A stretch of 64,000 nucleotides of DNA from Mesostigma viride (Eukaryota; Streptophyta; Mesostigmatophyceae; Mesostigmatales; Mesostigmataceae), in assembly GCA_009746045.1 (NCBI GenBank), contig RPFO01000253.1, forward strand, positions 824,220 through 888,219, read 5' to 3'. The notes under the pieces were generated by a model. The model was not told the origin of the DNA, did not search any database, and saw nothing but the letters and a program-made list of their open reading frames with translations. How positions within the stretch are numbered: position 1 is the first letter of the stretch; each line of letters opens with the position of its first letter. Below, in pieces: positions 22,452-32,837 of this stretch. The position numbers and the translations under genes are program-made.

Positions 22452-23097
22452 AGTTAGCATTTTGGGCAACCAATATGCTAAGTGGATGCAGTTTGGAAAG
22501 ACCTTTCCAACGCCGTGCTGACCGCCTGAAACAGACAAGGGACAAGAAAGATATCAAGTCCCGAAGTCCTAGCCATCCGTGGCCGACTAGGGTGCAGTCC
22601 TCTGGCATAGTGGACAGGACACGTGGCAGGCCGTGCCTGCACAGGCTTAGCCTGATTATCACGTGACTGTGGTCCACGTAGATCAGAGGAGCAGCAGCCT
22701 GTGACTGGTGGAATACTGGAGCTGGCACAGGTCTGCAAGGATACTAGGCCTTGCAGGCTTGTGACAGGTCCTGTACTTCCTAGGTTGCAGAGTCTAGGCA
22801 AATCCAGTTCGTCCTGGCTCTGCACTGATGCCAGTGGACGTTGAGGATTTGCTTGCACGCCTGCACGTGCCTCGTCACGCCGATGGGAACGAGGAACAAC
22901 GCAAAGGATATAGCGTGGTCATGGGGGATGACCAGCTATCTCGGAAAGCACGAACCGTGGGTACCACCTTGGTCGTGGAAGTGCCCATTCAGTGGTCGTG
23001 GCCTGGTGAACAGATTTAAGGTTGCTGCCTTGCAACATTGGCTAAGACGCGCTGTGAAAGATCAAGAGCTCACATACGTTGAGAGCTCTTTCTAACT
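22452..23097 (+). repeat. Copia-2 3' LTR
   Basis: Direct repeat of 14615-15258, ends AGTT and AACT, followed by the target duplication GTCGT at 23098-23102. Confidence 0.94.
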
Positions 23098-23102
23098 GTC
23101 GT

Positions 23103-23285
23103 CATTGGACTCCTCCCCCTCTGACAGGTCGGGTTCCACCTCAGTGAAGTGGACACGGCGTGTCATCGTGGATGAGGCGAACCGGCGGGTGCTGTTGTAG
23201 CGCGGCTGCTTGACGACGTCGGCCACCTGTAGAAGGTACTGCTGGACAGCGTGGATGTCAAGCTTGTCCCAAGGAACCTCGGCAT
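23103..23285 (-). pseudogene. Gypsy gag segment upstream of the Copia-2 insertion
   Basis: On the minus strand this reads AEVPWDKLDIHAVQQYLLQV, then a basic patch and an acidic end (EPDLSEGEESND). It joins in frame across the Copia-2 target site to the zinc-knuckle segment at 14609, which shows that the gag gene was intact here when Copia-2 landed. Confidence 0.8.
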
Positions 23286-23934
23286 AGTTGTCTGGATATT
23301 ATTGTATCCACCTGCCCTGCCCACATTGTGCTTGTATATAGTCAGCTTGATAGAGATTGAATAGCTGGACTTGTAGCACTTTTTCCTACTCGATTTGGAC
23401 TACGAATGGCTGAGATACGGCCTTCCAAAGTTATATGCACTATGGTCTTGCCAAGTAGACTAGTGTGTCAGCATATCACGTGACAATTGTGCTGACAACT
23501 GGCATGCCAACTGGCCTGAACATGTTGCTAGTTCATCATGAGGTAGATTCATGGTACAGTGACTACTGTCATGTCAGATCTTACGTCAGTGTTTCTTGAT
23601 TCCTGACAAGGATTCTAGATACTTTATTCCATGGACATGTGGCGAATGCCTAGAACACATTGCTTAGTTTATTGACAGATGGCAGTTCCATATGATGGTT
23701 ATTTGCATGTTGACAGATGGCAATCATTCCTTATGTTGTATTTCAGCAAATGCCATCTGGCAATCACACAACAAATATTCTAGGAATCTAGAAGTGTTGC
23801 AACCCTTGCTTGACATGTGGCAGTTCTACCTTTGCCACCTAATTGCCTATATAATGAAATGAACAAAGGCAGCAAGGGCATCTCAAGCTGCCAGTTTTCT
23901 GCGTGAACATTTTGTCTCTCAGTCTCTCACTTCC
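23286..23934 (+). repeat. Insert of about 650 bp within Gypsy gag, identity unresolved
   Basis: This block separates two gag segments and has no coding potential. It contains a TATA-like CTATATAATG near 23848 followed by a pyrimidine-rich stretch, as in an LTR promoter. The first 215 bp (23286-23500) begin AGTT and end AACT. They are flanked on both sides by GGCAT (23281-23285 and 23501-23505), like a solo LTR of the copia lineage seen here. That assignment does not explain 23506-23934, so more than one event is likely. Confidence 0.4.
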
Positions 23935-24219
23935 TCAGCCTTGATCTTGACCTGTGATCTGCTTGGACCTGTGCTCAGCGAGGAGGTCAGGATGGATTGC
24001 CTCCAAAAACCGAATCTTGTACTCGGTCCACGTCAGGTCCCCGGTCAGCCGCGCCGCAAAGGAGTCAAAAGTGGTGAGGAACTCCGCCAAGTCAGTGTTG
24101 CCCTGACGTAGGCGGCCGAACTCAAACCGCTCGGTCAGTCGATAGCCGGGAGGGATGAGCTTGCGCCGGATGCGCTCGTGCAGTTCCTCGACCGTCTGCG
24201 GGTATGACTGGGCCGCCAC
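23935..24219 (-). pseudogene. Gypsy gag, central capsid-like segment
   Basis: Reads AAQSYPQTVEELHERIRRKL, then FEFGRLRQGNTDLAEFLTTF and RLTGDLTWTEYKIRFLEAIHPDL. This pattern (aromatic-Leu rich helices, QG-x-x-DLAEF) is that of the Retrotrans_gag capsid domain. The frame stops at 23935 because of the neighbouring insert, and it is out of register with the N-terminal gag frame. Confidence 0.75.
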
Positions 24220-24323
24220 GTCTCAACGTTAAGCATCCCGACCACTGATGGGTCCATACACTTCACCACCACGTAGGGGATCAAAACCTTGGTGGCCAGC
24301 TGCTGAGCTGCCACTCATGGTGT

Positions 24324-25610
24324 TCACACCATGCAGACGGTGTACAACTGTTGCCACATACGGGCCCACTCGTCGATCTCACGGGGAGTCATGCCCGCAT
24401 GGAGCTTGGGCACCGCCCTAAAATCTGGCATAGGCGGGGCCTTGACAGGGTCAGGTCGCAAGGGGCCGCCCTTGCTGCAGTACGCGGGGCTGGAAAAGGT
24501 GAGAGGCTCGTGACGACGCGCCCGCATCTCCTGTTGAGAGCCCCGTCCTGTAGTCTGGTCATGCCCACGTAGGGACACAAAGGTGTCCTCCTCACGCTCG
24601 GGATCGAGGTCGTCGGATTCTCGGCGGGGTGCGTAGTCAGCGGACACCCACTGTGACGCAAAGGGGGCTGACTCACGCCGAACGCGAACGGACGTGGGAT
24701 GCTCATAACCGGGGTCGTCCAGGGGCAGCCGACTGAAGTTGGCGTTGGTGGGCGCGCTCCTTGTGGGGAGGGAGGTGGGTACCGTGGGGAAGGGGCCCGG
24801 GGGATCGTAGTCCGCGTCCTCAGGATCGGTCTGCACGTGAGCCGACCCTGACGCCCGTGGCGGGGGTCGCGACCAGCTCTCGTTCGCTCCAAAGGAGACC
24901 CGACGGGGATCCCTTCCATGAACCAGCCCCGACCCGCCGCGGCCACGCCCTGCCCAAGGGTGAGTCAGGCGCGGGCGGCCTACCCCCAATTGGGAGGATT
25001 GCATGAACTCAGCCGGAGGGGCAAACGGCGAACTAGCTACCGGGCTAACCGCGATCTCTATCTCCTCATCAGCCTCCTGCACGACTTCCACAGCGGGTGG
25101 TCGCTGCGTAGGAGGTACCCTGTCCCAGTTACCCATATGCTGGGTCAATAGCGGTCGCGACTGCTGCTGCGTCTGCTGTTGCTGTCGCTGCTGTTGCTGC
25201 TGCTGCGTCTGTCGCGACGGCGGAGACTGCTGAGACTGAGGCTGTCGCTGCGGCGACTGCTGAGACAATTGTTGTCGCTGCGGCGACTGCTGGGGCACAT
25301 GCTGTAGCTGCGGCGACTGCTGAGGCTGATGCTGTCACTGCGGCGACTGCTGTTGCTGATCAAATTACCCTAGGGCAGCTTGTTCTAGCTGCGACTCCAG
25401 GGTCGCCTGCCGTTCTGCGGTATCCCTAGCGGCTGCATCGGATCTCCGGGAGCCTCTGGAGCTCCTACTGGACTTGCTAGATCTTCTGGAACCCTGACTG
25501 GACGTGCTGGATACTTCCTGCCCTGCTCTATTGTCCTCTGGGGACGATCTAATGTTCTGGCCCTCTGGGGGCGACGTGTTACCACCACCTTGCTTTTTCT
25601 TCTTGGGCAT
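24324..25610 (-). pseudogene. Gypsy gag N-terminal region, with two in-frame stops
   Basis: ATG at 25610 opens MPKKKKQGGGNTS and a Ser/Arg-rich stretch. The same frame continues past a TAA at about 25365 and a TGA near 25336 into a Gln/Ser/Pro repeat (QQSPQ units, 25150-25330). It then continues into a long disordered Pro/Arg-rich part to a stop at 24324-24326. The end (LHAGMTPREIDEWARMWQQL) resembles the entry to the capsid domain. The two stops mark decay. Confidence 0.7.
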
Positions 25611-25811
25611 TCTGGGCCCTCGTACCGTACCAGCACCTTACACAGTACCTTACACAGTACCTCCCCAAACACAGGCAGGCAAGAGAGAAAAGAGCAGAAG
25701 CCACAACTAATGCTTCTAATAGTACTAATGTTATCTACTAACTATGGTATCTAAGCTAATAGCAGACTCACTCTATACTAGTAGTCTAGTAGCGGTAGTA
25801 GTGCTTATGCC

Positions 25812-26162
25812 CTAGCGACTGGGCCCAGGTGAAGCTGCTCCAGTGCACGCAACACATCCTGTGGCAGGTAACTGGGTGCCACGCCTAGTCTGGTGCAGCC
25901 CTTCTGGGAGGGGCATATTATCCTTAATAAACTGATCTGCCTCAGCTAATGTATTAAATCCCTGCCATCTAGCTAACGACGCTGGGTGTAAGACTTCTTT
26001 ATCCTTAATATGATTGCTACACGCAGCCCAACTATAAAAAATGCCTGGTTGGCCTGTGGCCCCGTCATGTGCTACTGCGTAGTATAGGTATTGGGATCTA
26101 CCTCCTTGATTAATACGTCTATATCCTCCTTCATTATTACGTCTGCTGCGGGAGGTTCCCAT
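25812..26162 (-). CDS. Viroplasmin/RNase H1 hybrid-binding-like small ORF
   Basis: A 116-codon minus-strand ORF. Its middle reads YLYYAVAHDGATGQPGIFYS, then WAACSNHIKDKEVLH and WQGFNTLAEADQFIKDN. This matches the pattern of the RNase H1 N-terminal hybrid-binding domain (YYAV, G-x-x-x-W-x-C, F-x-x-x-x-x-A-x-x-F), which binds RNA-DNA hybrids and is also found in some retroelements. It lies upstream of the Gypsy gag start at 25610 and could be an accessory gene of that element or a fragment of another. No RNase H catalytic domain is attached. Confidence 0.6.
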   Translation of the reverse strand: MGTSRSRRNNEGGYRRINQGGRSQYLYYAVAHDGATGQPGIFYSWAACSNHIKDKEVLHPASLARWQGFNTLAEADQFIKDNMPLPEGLHQTRRGTQLPATGCVACTGAASPGPSR

Positions 26163-27513
26163 GAACTACCGATTAGGTATAAAGTAATATCACACGGTAT
26201 TCAAGCATGCAATGCAGGAAGGGGAAAGAAAGGGAGGAAAGCCCACCCAGGATACCTCTACGTGCAGGTGACGTGCTCACAGCGAGAGAGAAGCACAAGG
26301 CAGAAACAAAACGTTCACAAACAATACGAAGAACGTTGAGGTACAGCCACCGGCAACACAGTAAGGCAACGGCCAGCCGGTGACTACCCTCGAGCCGTAG
26401 GCAGCGTTGCCCTCTGGGGGTCCGCCCACGGCTCACGAACGTTGGCCTCTGGGGCAACGTGGGTACCAACAGTCACGAACATGAAATCGGACACGACATA
26501 AAACATATACCCCGTTGCTACGCGCGTGGGTAAGACAGGGGGGGGAGCAAGAGGGAAATCAGGGAAATCTTACCACTTGCATGGACGTCTAGCGTCCTTA
26601 GACACCCCTCAACGGGTTAAGAGGTCTTGGATGGCGTTCCGGCTGTGGCTATAGCTGTCCTGAGCGTCACCGGGATCTGGCAACCGCCTTTGCTGGGCGG
26701 GATGAACCCTGTCGGCTCTGGGCCTTTGCTAAGCTAAATCCGGCTCTGGGCCGCCATGTTAAACCACCCTAACCTAACCTCCGATAACCAGTGTAACGAA
26801 CCCATCCGGGTCGTGCGAAAGATCCTATTGGGTAGGTTATCATCCTATAAGGTAGGTTATTCCCGGTTTCTTGGCTAACCACGACCACTCTCTGGGAGTG
26901 GGATTAACGGAACAGGCGTGGCTTTAGGCCTGTTACGGCTCGCGGTGATTAATATTGCATTAATCTACACAACCTACATTTAGGATAGTAGAGCTACCAA
27001 ATGCAGTTGGAACTATGCCCCAGGTTCAGACAGGTGATAACACACTCATTTCATTCCGAACCAAGAGGACGAGACTCTCGTCCTCGGACCAATTTCACCT
27101 AGGTCTGCCACCAAGCTGGCAAGGGGCGCCGACATGGCGCCGACCTTCCAGAGAATTCCGAAACATGCAGTCCACACAAGATCCTCGGGTCGACATCGAC
27201 CCTCGCCAGGCTACAGAATCCACGCATGAGTACAATATCTCAACCAGCTATAAAGTACGCAGCGCGGCGCGACTGCACCGGCCTCTAGAAGATCTCGTAC
27301 ATCAACCTAGGCCAAAAATAATCGGTCCGAATCACACAAACTATCATAGTTCCATACAAAAGTCCTGACCAAGGGACAATTCCCAAATTAAGTCCCGAAA
27401 TGAGTCCCAAAGTCCTACGGACTATGACAACAAGCCAAAATACATAATTTATTCCATTGTTGCGCCCGTTCCAAGGGTCGGGTTCGCAACACAGGCGGTG
27501 AAGGACGTACATT
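26163..27513. other. Non-coding stretch with a possible Gypsy 5' LTR edge
   Basis: No convincing gene. On the minus strand, GGTTTAACA is followed at 26756 by TGGCGGCCCAGAGCC, which looks like an LTR end (CA) next to a primer-binding site starting TGG. If so, the Gypsy 5' LTR lies at 26757 and above. No second LTR copy was found to confirm it. A 117-codon plus-strand frame at 27015-27368 is unrecognised and probably spurious. Confidence 0.3.
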
Positions 27514-28134
27514 AGTTAACGTAAAGGATTTACGTTAGGTGGATAGAGATTGTTACGCTCTTTCCAACGGCACCTTGAACGCCTCATTTGGTTACGGGAC
27601 GTAAAAGTTATGACGTTCCTAGGCTGTGCCGACAGTACCCGGCGCGCTACTGTGGGCGCGTACGGACACAGGATGTACAAGTGTCACTTTGATAGTCCGC
27701 AGGACGTTGACAGGACTTGTACAGGACTTGATGGTCAATTGATAGGTAGGCGTGCTGTAGCGCGCCAGGACCTATGAGACAATTGATGCTGAGTAATGTA
27801 CGGATAGGTCCACAGGACTAGCCGTATGGACAATTGATAGATCTGCGCGCCAAAGGCGTGCCAGAGTCTGTGGGATCAATTGATTGACAGTTCAGCTGTG
27901 ACAGTGCAGCTGAATACTTGGACGCGTCACTAGCTAGCAAGCTATATGTGTGACTTGGTAGCACCAGGACGCTAGCTCTTGCGTGCACGTTCTCTTGGCA
28001 CTGCGACCTTGTCGTCTGTGCTGCGTGCAGTCTTAATTGGAAGTGACGTAACTTACGTCTGTGTTTCCATTATTCAATAAAGGCAACATTCCTGCAAGAG
28101 CCATGGCGATCTTTGGCATTTATCTCTCACAACT
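27514..28134 (+). repeat. Copia-3 5' LTR
   Basis: Inferred from the AGTT start (after ACATT) and AACT end followed by CGTATTA, as in Copia-2. It holds several copies of CAATTGAT (27735-27890), and AATAAA near 28076. Confidence 0.65.
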
Positions 28135-28158
28135 CGTATTACAAGCCAAATCTTTCAA

Positions 28159-28905
28159 ATGCCGAATTCTTTCGAATTCCGGATCCCAACCGATGAAGAG
28201 GTAACTGCTCCGCCAGGCGACCCCTTACTGGCTCCGCCTGTGCGCGATCCGCAGCAGCTTGCTGCGGAGTGGCAAGGTCTTATTGACGAGGCCACAACAT
28301 TACTTGACGAATTACATCGTGGACAGCGGGCAGTTTTGCCGTTGTTGGGAGACTTTCCGGAAAATCCGCGGCTGCCGCAGCTGGTGCCGGAAATCCGCGG
28401 TAATCTGGATTAGATTCTGTCGATTTTATCGGCCTTCACAGTCCAGGTGCGCGGGGGGCTTCGTTCTGTAAACGAGGTCACGACAGCCATCGAGGAGGTC
28501 GACAACGCTATTTCGTCCCTCGTCGGCTACCAGCGTAATCTGCAAAACTGGGCTGAGACGCGCACTGGAGGCGCGCCTGCAGTTTCTACCAACTTATTCC
28601 AGGATCTCGCGTTGCTGTCGCTTCTAACCCGAGGCGTTCGCACGCGAGAACGCCAGGTCCTCATTAACCTGGTTGCTTTCCTTTCCGCATTGCGCGAGTG
28701 GATCCCAGCAGGCTGGGAGTATTTGTCCATCTTCACGCATCCTCTGCGGATTATTTCCCGTCGGCGCCGAGCGGTCTTTCTTCCGACGCAAAACCAGGCT
28801 AACACGCCTGTGTTGATCCAGACCGGCGCGGGTCCGGCTCTCACGCCCGACCTGGAAGACGGGGAATACGCATACGAGTATTGCGACTTCCGTGGCCTCA
28901 GTTAA
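28159..28905 (+). pseudogene. Copia-3 leader ORF with one internal stop
   Basis: ATG at 28159, 24 bases after the LTR, opens MPNSFEFRIPTDEEVTAPPG. A single TAG at 28411-28413 interrupts, and the same frame continues to 28905, for about 248 codons in all. The product is rich in heptad-like helices (EEVDNAISSLVGYQRNL, LINLVAFLSALREW) and looks like an assembly or scaffold protein. I do not recognise it. Same place and similar helical character as the Copia-2 leader ORF. Confidence 0.6.
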
Positions 28906-29070
28906 ATGGGGCTACAAACGTCGGCAATTTTTTTTCTGTACTCGTCGGCACTTCGCGGCGCAATCGACACCGGTGCAGGCGGCACTTCTTGGCAGACTTG
29001 TACATATTTACTGTCAGGTTTTGTTTTGGCTGCTTTGCTCCAGTGTTCTTGAACAGCAGTGTAGTGTACC

Positions 29071-30197
29071 ATGGCAGACGGGCGACGTAGTAAAGGCCCA
29101 GCCAGTGGCAATGATGAAGACGGGGGTGCTGGTAGTGGGACGGCTCACGTAGATGATGTGGGCGTCACCGGAGAAATCACCAATATCCCTTTGGTTAATA
29201 ATAATACACATGCTGTTTCAGGTTATGATTTCACCACCCAGGGTCTCCTTATAGTAAATCAGCTGCAACCTGTCACTTCAGACTCTAAGCCAAAGCAGGC
29301 TGAGGAGTTTGTGGAGGATCGACTAGAGGGGTTTCCAAGTTTGTACGGTGGTACCAACTATTATCAGATCTGGATTGGCAGCCAGACTTTTGGCAAATGC
29401 ACAGATCAGATTAAAGACCTCACTAGAGAATGCAAGAAGGCCAACAAGGCCTGGGCAGTCTACGTGGCAGAGCTGAAGGAGCTGCTAGAGGACCAACGTA
29501 AGAAAGTGGGGATCCACTGGCAGGATAAATACCAAGGGTGGGAGGTCAAGGGAGACCTCATCCAGAATTTTCTCAACTATTGTAAAATGGTTGAGGAGGG
29601 CAGGGCTCATGGCTTTAACGTAGCTGACAACATATAGCCCTGACTAACTGGCTGAAGGTTTCTGGGCTGGACAAGGCAACACGTGGCTCCTTAAAGGTCA
29701 TGTGTGCCCCACACTCTACCCTGAAGGCCCACAAGGTCATCATCAAACAGGCACTCGAGGCAGAGGAGCTGTTTGAGGGTGGGGTGCCAGCTGTGAAGGC
29801 AACCCATGCAGGTGGGCGTGCCCAGGGGGGCTCCAGGGCGTCTGAGGCTGACAGAAGCCAAGGAGGGCGTGGGGGCAACCATAACAAGCGGAAGGCCAAC
29901 CATTCACCCGACCCTGACGGGCAATCACATGCCAAGTCGGTGTTCAGGAGGGTGGGTGGCAAGCCCAAGCCGGGTAACGCGTCTGACAACGGGGGCGGTG
30001 GCCAGGGCAAGTCCAAGATTCAGTGCTACCTGTGCAAGGGGTGGGGGCACATCAAGATAGAGTGTCCTTCCTTCAAGAAGACCCAAGGCCAGGGCAGCAA
30101 CAAGAACAACAACAACAACAACAATAAAAAAAACAAGAAGTCCCAGGCAGGCCAGCCTTCAAAGGGCATTCAGCAAGAGGAGAACAAGGAGCAATGA
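29071..30197 (+). pseudogene. Copia-3 gag with CCHC knuckle
   Basis: ATG at 29071 (MADGRRSKGPASGNDEDGG) opens a frame with a capsid-like part (FGKCTDQIKDLTRECKKANK, then LKELLEDQRKKVGIHWQDKY) that ends at 29637. After one frame change near 29630 the sequence continues through KVIIKQALEAEELFEGG to CYLCKGWGHIKIEC, a normal knuckle at about 30030-30070. An Asn/Lys run and a stop at 30195-30197 follow. Confidence 0.72.
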
Positions 30198-30679
30198 CTG
30201 TCTGAGGCCAACCCTACACACCTTCACCCTAATTCACCCAGGGGGGAGGCCAGGTGCTCCAATGCAGATTTTATATCTGGGCAACAAGTGGGTGATCTCC
30301 AGGTTCAGGATGGCCCAGGGTCACCTGGAGAGGTTCAGGTTCCTATGAAGACGTCCTTGACAGCTGGTGCAGCTGTAAGAATGTCTGACCCCATGCATCC
30401 TCGTGCTGGGCACGAGGGTGGACCTCTCATTTTGAGAGAAACCAATGCACAACCACAGAGGGGTGTGAAGGCCTCTGGTGGTATGCATGTGGTCCCTGCT
30501 GGCGGTCCAGGTCTTGGGCATGAGCAGGGTGACTCAGGCTCTGAGTCAAATGAGGATGGAAGTCAGCATGGTGATGCTGGACAACCTGACAGCACAGTCC
30601 TGACTGTGCCAGGGACTGCTTCCTCCGTGTACCAGGAGTTGGGTGCCCAGCAGATCCACAACATGTTTGGGCATGCCAC
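30198..30679 (+). pseudogene. Copia-3 spacer and truncated integrase zinc module
   Basis: The frame containing 30288-30710 is Gly/Ser/acid-rich and lacks any protease motif. It reaches HNMFGHA at about 30655-30679, the first half of the integrase zinc module. There it is interrupted by the Copia-4 LTR. The absence of a protease between knuckle and integrase repeats the pattern of Copia-1 and Copia-2. Confidence 0.65.
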
Positions 30680-31072
30680 AGTTAGTCTAAGTCTCCCGCC
30701 TGTAGCCTAAGTGGACACGTGCCAGCACCGCCGGCACCCAATTGGGTACTGGGACGGTGCTGGACTAGAGGAGCAGTCGTGGCATGGACACGTGGCTATA
30801 CTCAGCATGTGATGCGCCGGTGCCACCGAGTACCGGGACTGTAGTTGTCATGTTAGGACTGACTAGATCAGGTTGTAACTGATAAGCTAGTCCGTCCAGG
30901 ATCAGTAAGTTAGGCTTAACTTATGCAAAGTCTGGTCAGCCGCAAGTGACGGCTGACCAGCAGTATATGTGCCATTCTATCCTAATGCCAAGGTGTCTCG
31001 TCGTTCACACACACGCCATTTGGCATTGTCTGCGTTCTCTGAGCATTCCAGTTTCCTGTATGCTCACTAACT
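30680..31072 (+). repeat. Copia-4 5' LTR (inferred ends)
   Basis: Starts AGTT at 30680 after GCCAC and ends AACT at 31069-31072, followed by TGCATTAAAAAACACC. A stem of AAAAAACAC with GTGTTTTT lies just after it (31079-31107). Ends are set by analogy to Copia-1 and Copia-2, since no second LTR is present. Confidence 0.55.
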
Positions 31073-31166
31073 TGCATTAAAAAACACCCCGCAAGGAACG
31101 TGTTTTTACGACGAGCGAACAGAAGCGTTTATTCCAAACCCCATTTTACTCTCACGTTCTCTAAAA

Positions 31167-32487
31167 ATGTCGTCGAACTCCAACAACAACAACAAGGGTA
31201 AGGCTCTGATGGGAGCCAGGAGCTACAGCTCCCCGACGTCCTCCTCATCCGGGACGTCAGATTCGGAAATCGCTGCACAGAAAGCGATCGAGCGTGAGGC
31301 TCGCAGTTTTGACCAGTCCATGGAGGCTGAACCCTCGCCTTCGGGGACGTCGTCCTCGGGACACTGGTCAGAGGGGTCTTACATCAGTGTCGTTCTTTGC
31401 GTGCCCCTGTATCCTCAGGGGAGGGGGTCCACGCCTGTGGTCAACAGGCCGAGGGGTCCTCCATACGCCCCGACAGCTGCAGCGGCGGGGGCGGGCCGGA
31501 CCGTCGGCACTCTCCTGCGGACTCGGAGTCCATGGAGCCGGTATGGTCTTCAGCCGGGCTCCTCGGCAGAGAAGCAGGACGACGCTCGTTCGCGGCAGGT
31601 GGCTGCGGACGAAGGGCTCGCGCGGGCGATGGCTGAGCGCGAGGAGCGCGAGGTTCGCCGGGCAGACACGCACGCTCGTGCACGCGCCCAGCAGCCGAGA
31701 ATGTGCGTCATGCGTTGTTTCGCAGTGGTTGTGCTTCTGGTGAGGAGCGGTACGAGGTGATACGGCGGGGGGACCTTGCTTGTTTTAAAAGCCTGCGTCG
31801 GTCACGTACGTGAGCCGACGGTGCACCTCGGTGTGCACCAGGAGTCGGAATACTCCTTGACAGGCCCGTCGGGGGCGTCAGCTGAGGACGAGATCCTCAT
31901 GACCCCGGCAATGGTGGCGCGAGAGAGGGAGGCCAAGAAACGTATGGAGACCTTGAATCACAGCCGACAAACTCCGTCGGCAGGCGCGGAGGGCCGCGGC
32001 GGAGGCGAAGAAGGAGCGCGAGCAGGCGGAGCGAGAGCGGCAGGTGGCGCTGGCGGAGCGCATTAAGCTCAAGATGTCAATCACGCAGGTGCACCGGGAC
32101 CGGATGGCCCGCGAGCTCAGGGCCTGGAAGAAGGCTCAGGCGATGAAGCTGCAGCGTCTCGCTGAGATGGAGGTGCCTGGCAGGCAGGAGGCGGAGGAGC
32201 GTTACCGACGCTCGCTGGGACGGTGGGAAGCCAACGTGGGCAGGCTGGAGGAGCGTATCCTGAAGCAGCGGCGTCGCATGATGAAGCATGCACGCAAGAC
32301 AGCAGTGAGGGGTCCTCTTGGTGAAGCGGTAAGAGCCGAATTCGGCCTTGGGCCGGAGGAGGACGTGTCTGCAAGCCAAATGTTTCATTACCTTTCGCAA
32401 CCAAAGAAGACCATCTTTAACCGTGATGGTACAGCTGCACGCACACGTGCTTACCGCCAGCCCGGGGAAGCTGGACCGTCTATGTAA
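31167..32487 (+). pseudogene. Copia-4 gag N-terminal half with long coiled coil
   Basis: ATG at 31167 opens MSSNSNNNNKGK, like Copia-1. Frames 31167-31760, 31776-32066 and 32044-32487 follow one another. The last encodes a long charged coiled coil (VALAERIKLKMSITQVHRDR, then RRSLGRWEANVGRLEERIL), extended upstream in a neighbouring frame rich in Ala/Glu/Arg. Frame changes near 31760 and 31990 break it. Confidence 0.65.
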
Positions 32488-32837
32488 CCTGTCAAACAGG
32501 GAGGACATTATTGATCAGCTTCAGTTGGCGCAAGCCATGCTTGAAGCGGATCATCCGCTGTCACCAGGCGAGCAGGGGGTGCTGGCAGACACGGCGTCCA
32601 GGTTGGTTGCATCGCTGAAGCCATGCAGCCAAGCGACGGGCACAGGCTGAGGCATGTGCACCACACCCCAGGCGCAGGAGGGATGAGGGGGAGGATGGTG
32701 GAGAAAGGGGGGGCAACCAGGGCGGGGGAGGACAAGGCGACCAAGGATCTGCACCAGGGCAACGAGCGGGTGGGGAGCAGCAGCAGCAACAGCAACAGCA
32801 GCAGCAGCAGCCACCCGCAGGAACGACCACAACCATC

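Larger units (their letters stand above)
14615..23097 (+). mobile_element. Copia-2: full-length copia-type retrotransposon inserted in Gypsy gag
   Basis: Direct repeats of about 645 bp at 14615-15258 and 22452-23097 begin AGTT and end AACT. They are flanked by the perfect 5-bp target duplication GTCGT (14610-14614 and 23098-23102). Inside, in order on the plus strand, are a leader ORF, gag with zinc knuckle, integrase, protease, and RT-RNase H. The LTRs differ at roughly ten small positions, so insertion is recent. The RT-RNase H ORF is intact (538 codons), while gag-pol upstream switches frame several times. Confidence 0.95.
9900..25610 (-). mobile_element. Ty3/Gypsy chromovirus, degraded, interrupted by Copia-2
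   Basis: Read on the minus strand, the order is gag (25610 down to 14394), protease, reverse transcriptase, RNase H, integrase and a terminal chromodomain (ending 9900). This is the canonical chromovirus order. Copia-2 (14615-23097) sits in the gag gene with target duplication GTCGT; on removing it the gag frame runs straight on from 23103 into the zinc-knuckle segment. A further insert of about 650 bp lies at 23286-23934. Several frame changes and at least two in-frame stops show that the element is old. No matching LTR pair was found; a possible 5' LTR edge is at 26757. Confidence 0.88.
27514..30679 (+). mobile_element. Copia-3: 5' part of a copia element, cut by Copia-4
   Basis: A 5' LTR (27514-28134), a leader ORF (28159-28905), gag with zinc knuckle (29071-30197) and the start of the integrase zinc module (about 30655-30679, QQIHNMFGHA) are present. 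The sequence then stops at the first base of the Copia-4 LTR. The 3' half and 3' LTR are not in this window. Layout matches Copia-2, to which it is closer than to Copia-1. Confidence 0.8.

Noticed and set aside
27015-27368. 117-codon plus-strand ORF
   Set aside because: No homology, no neighbours supporting it, composition like the surrounding non-coding DNA.
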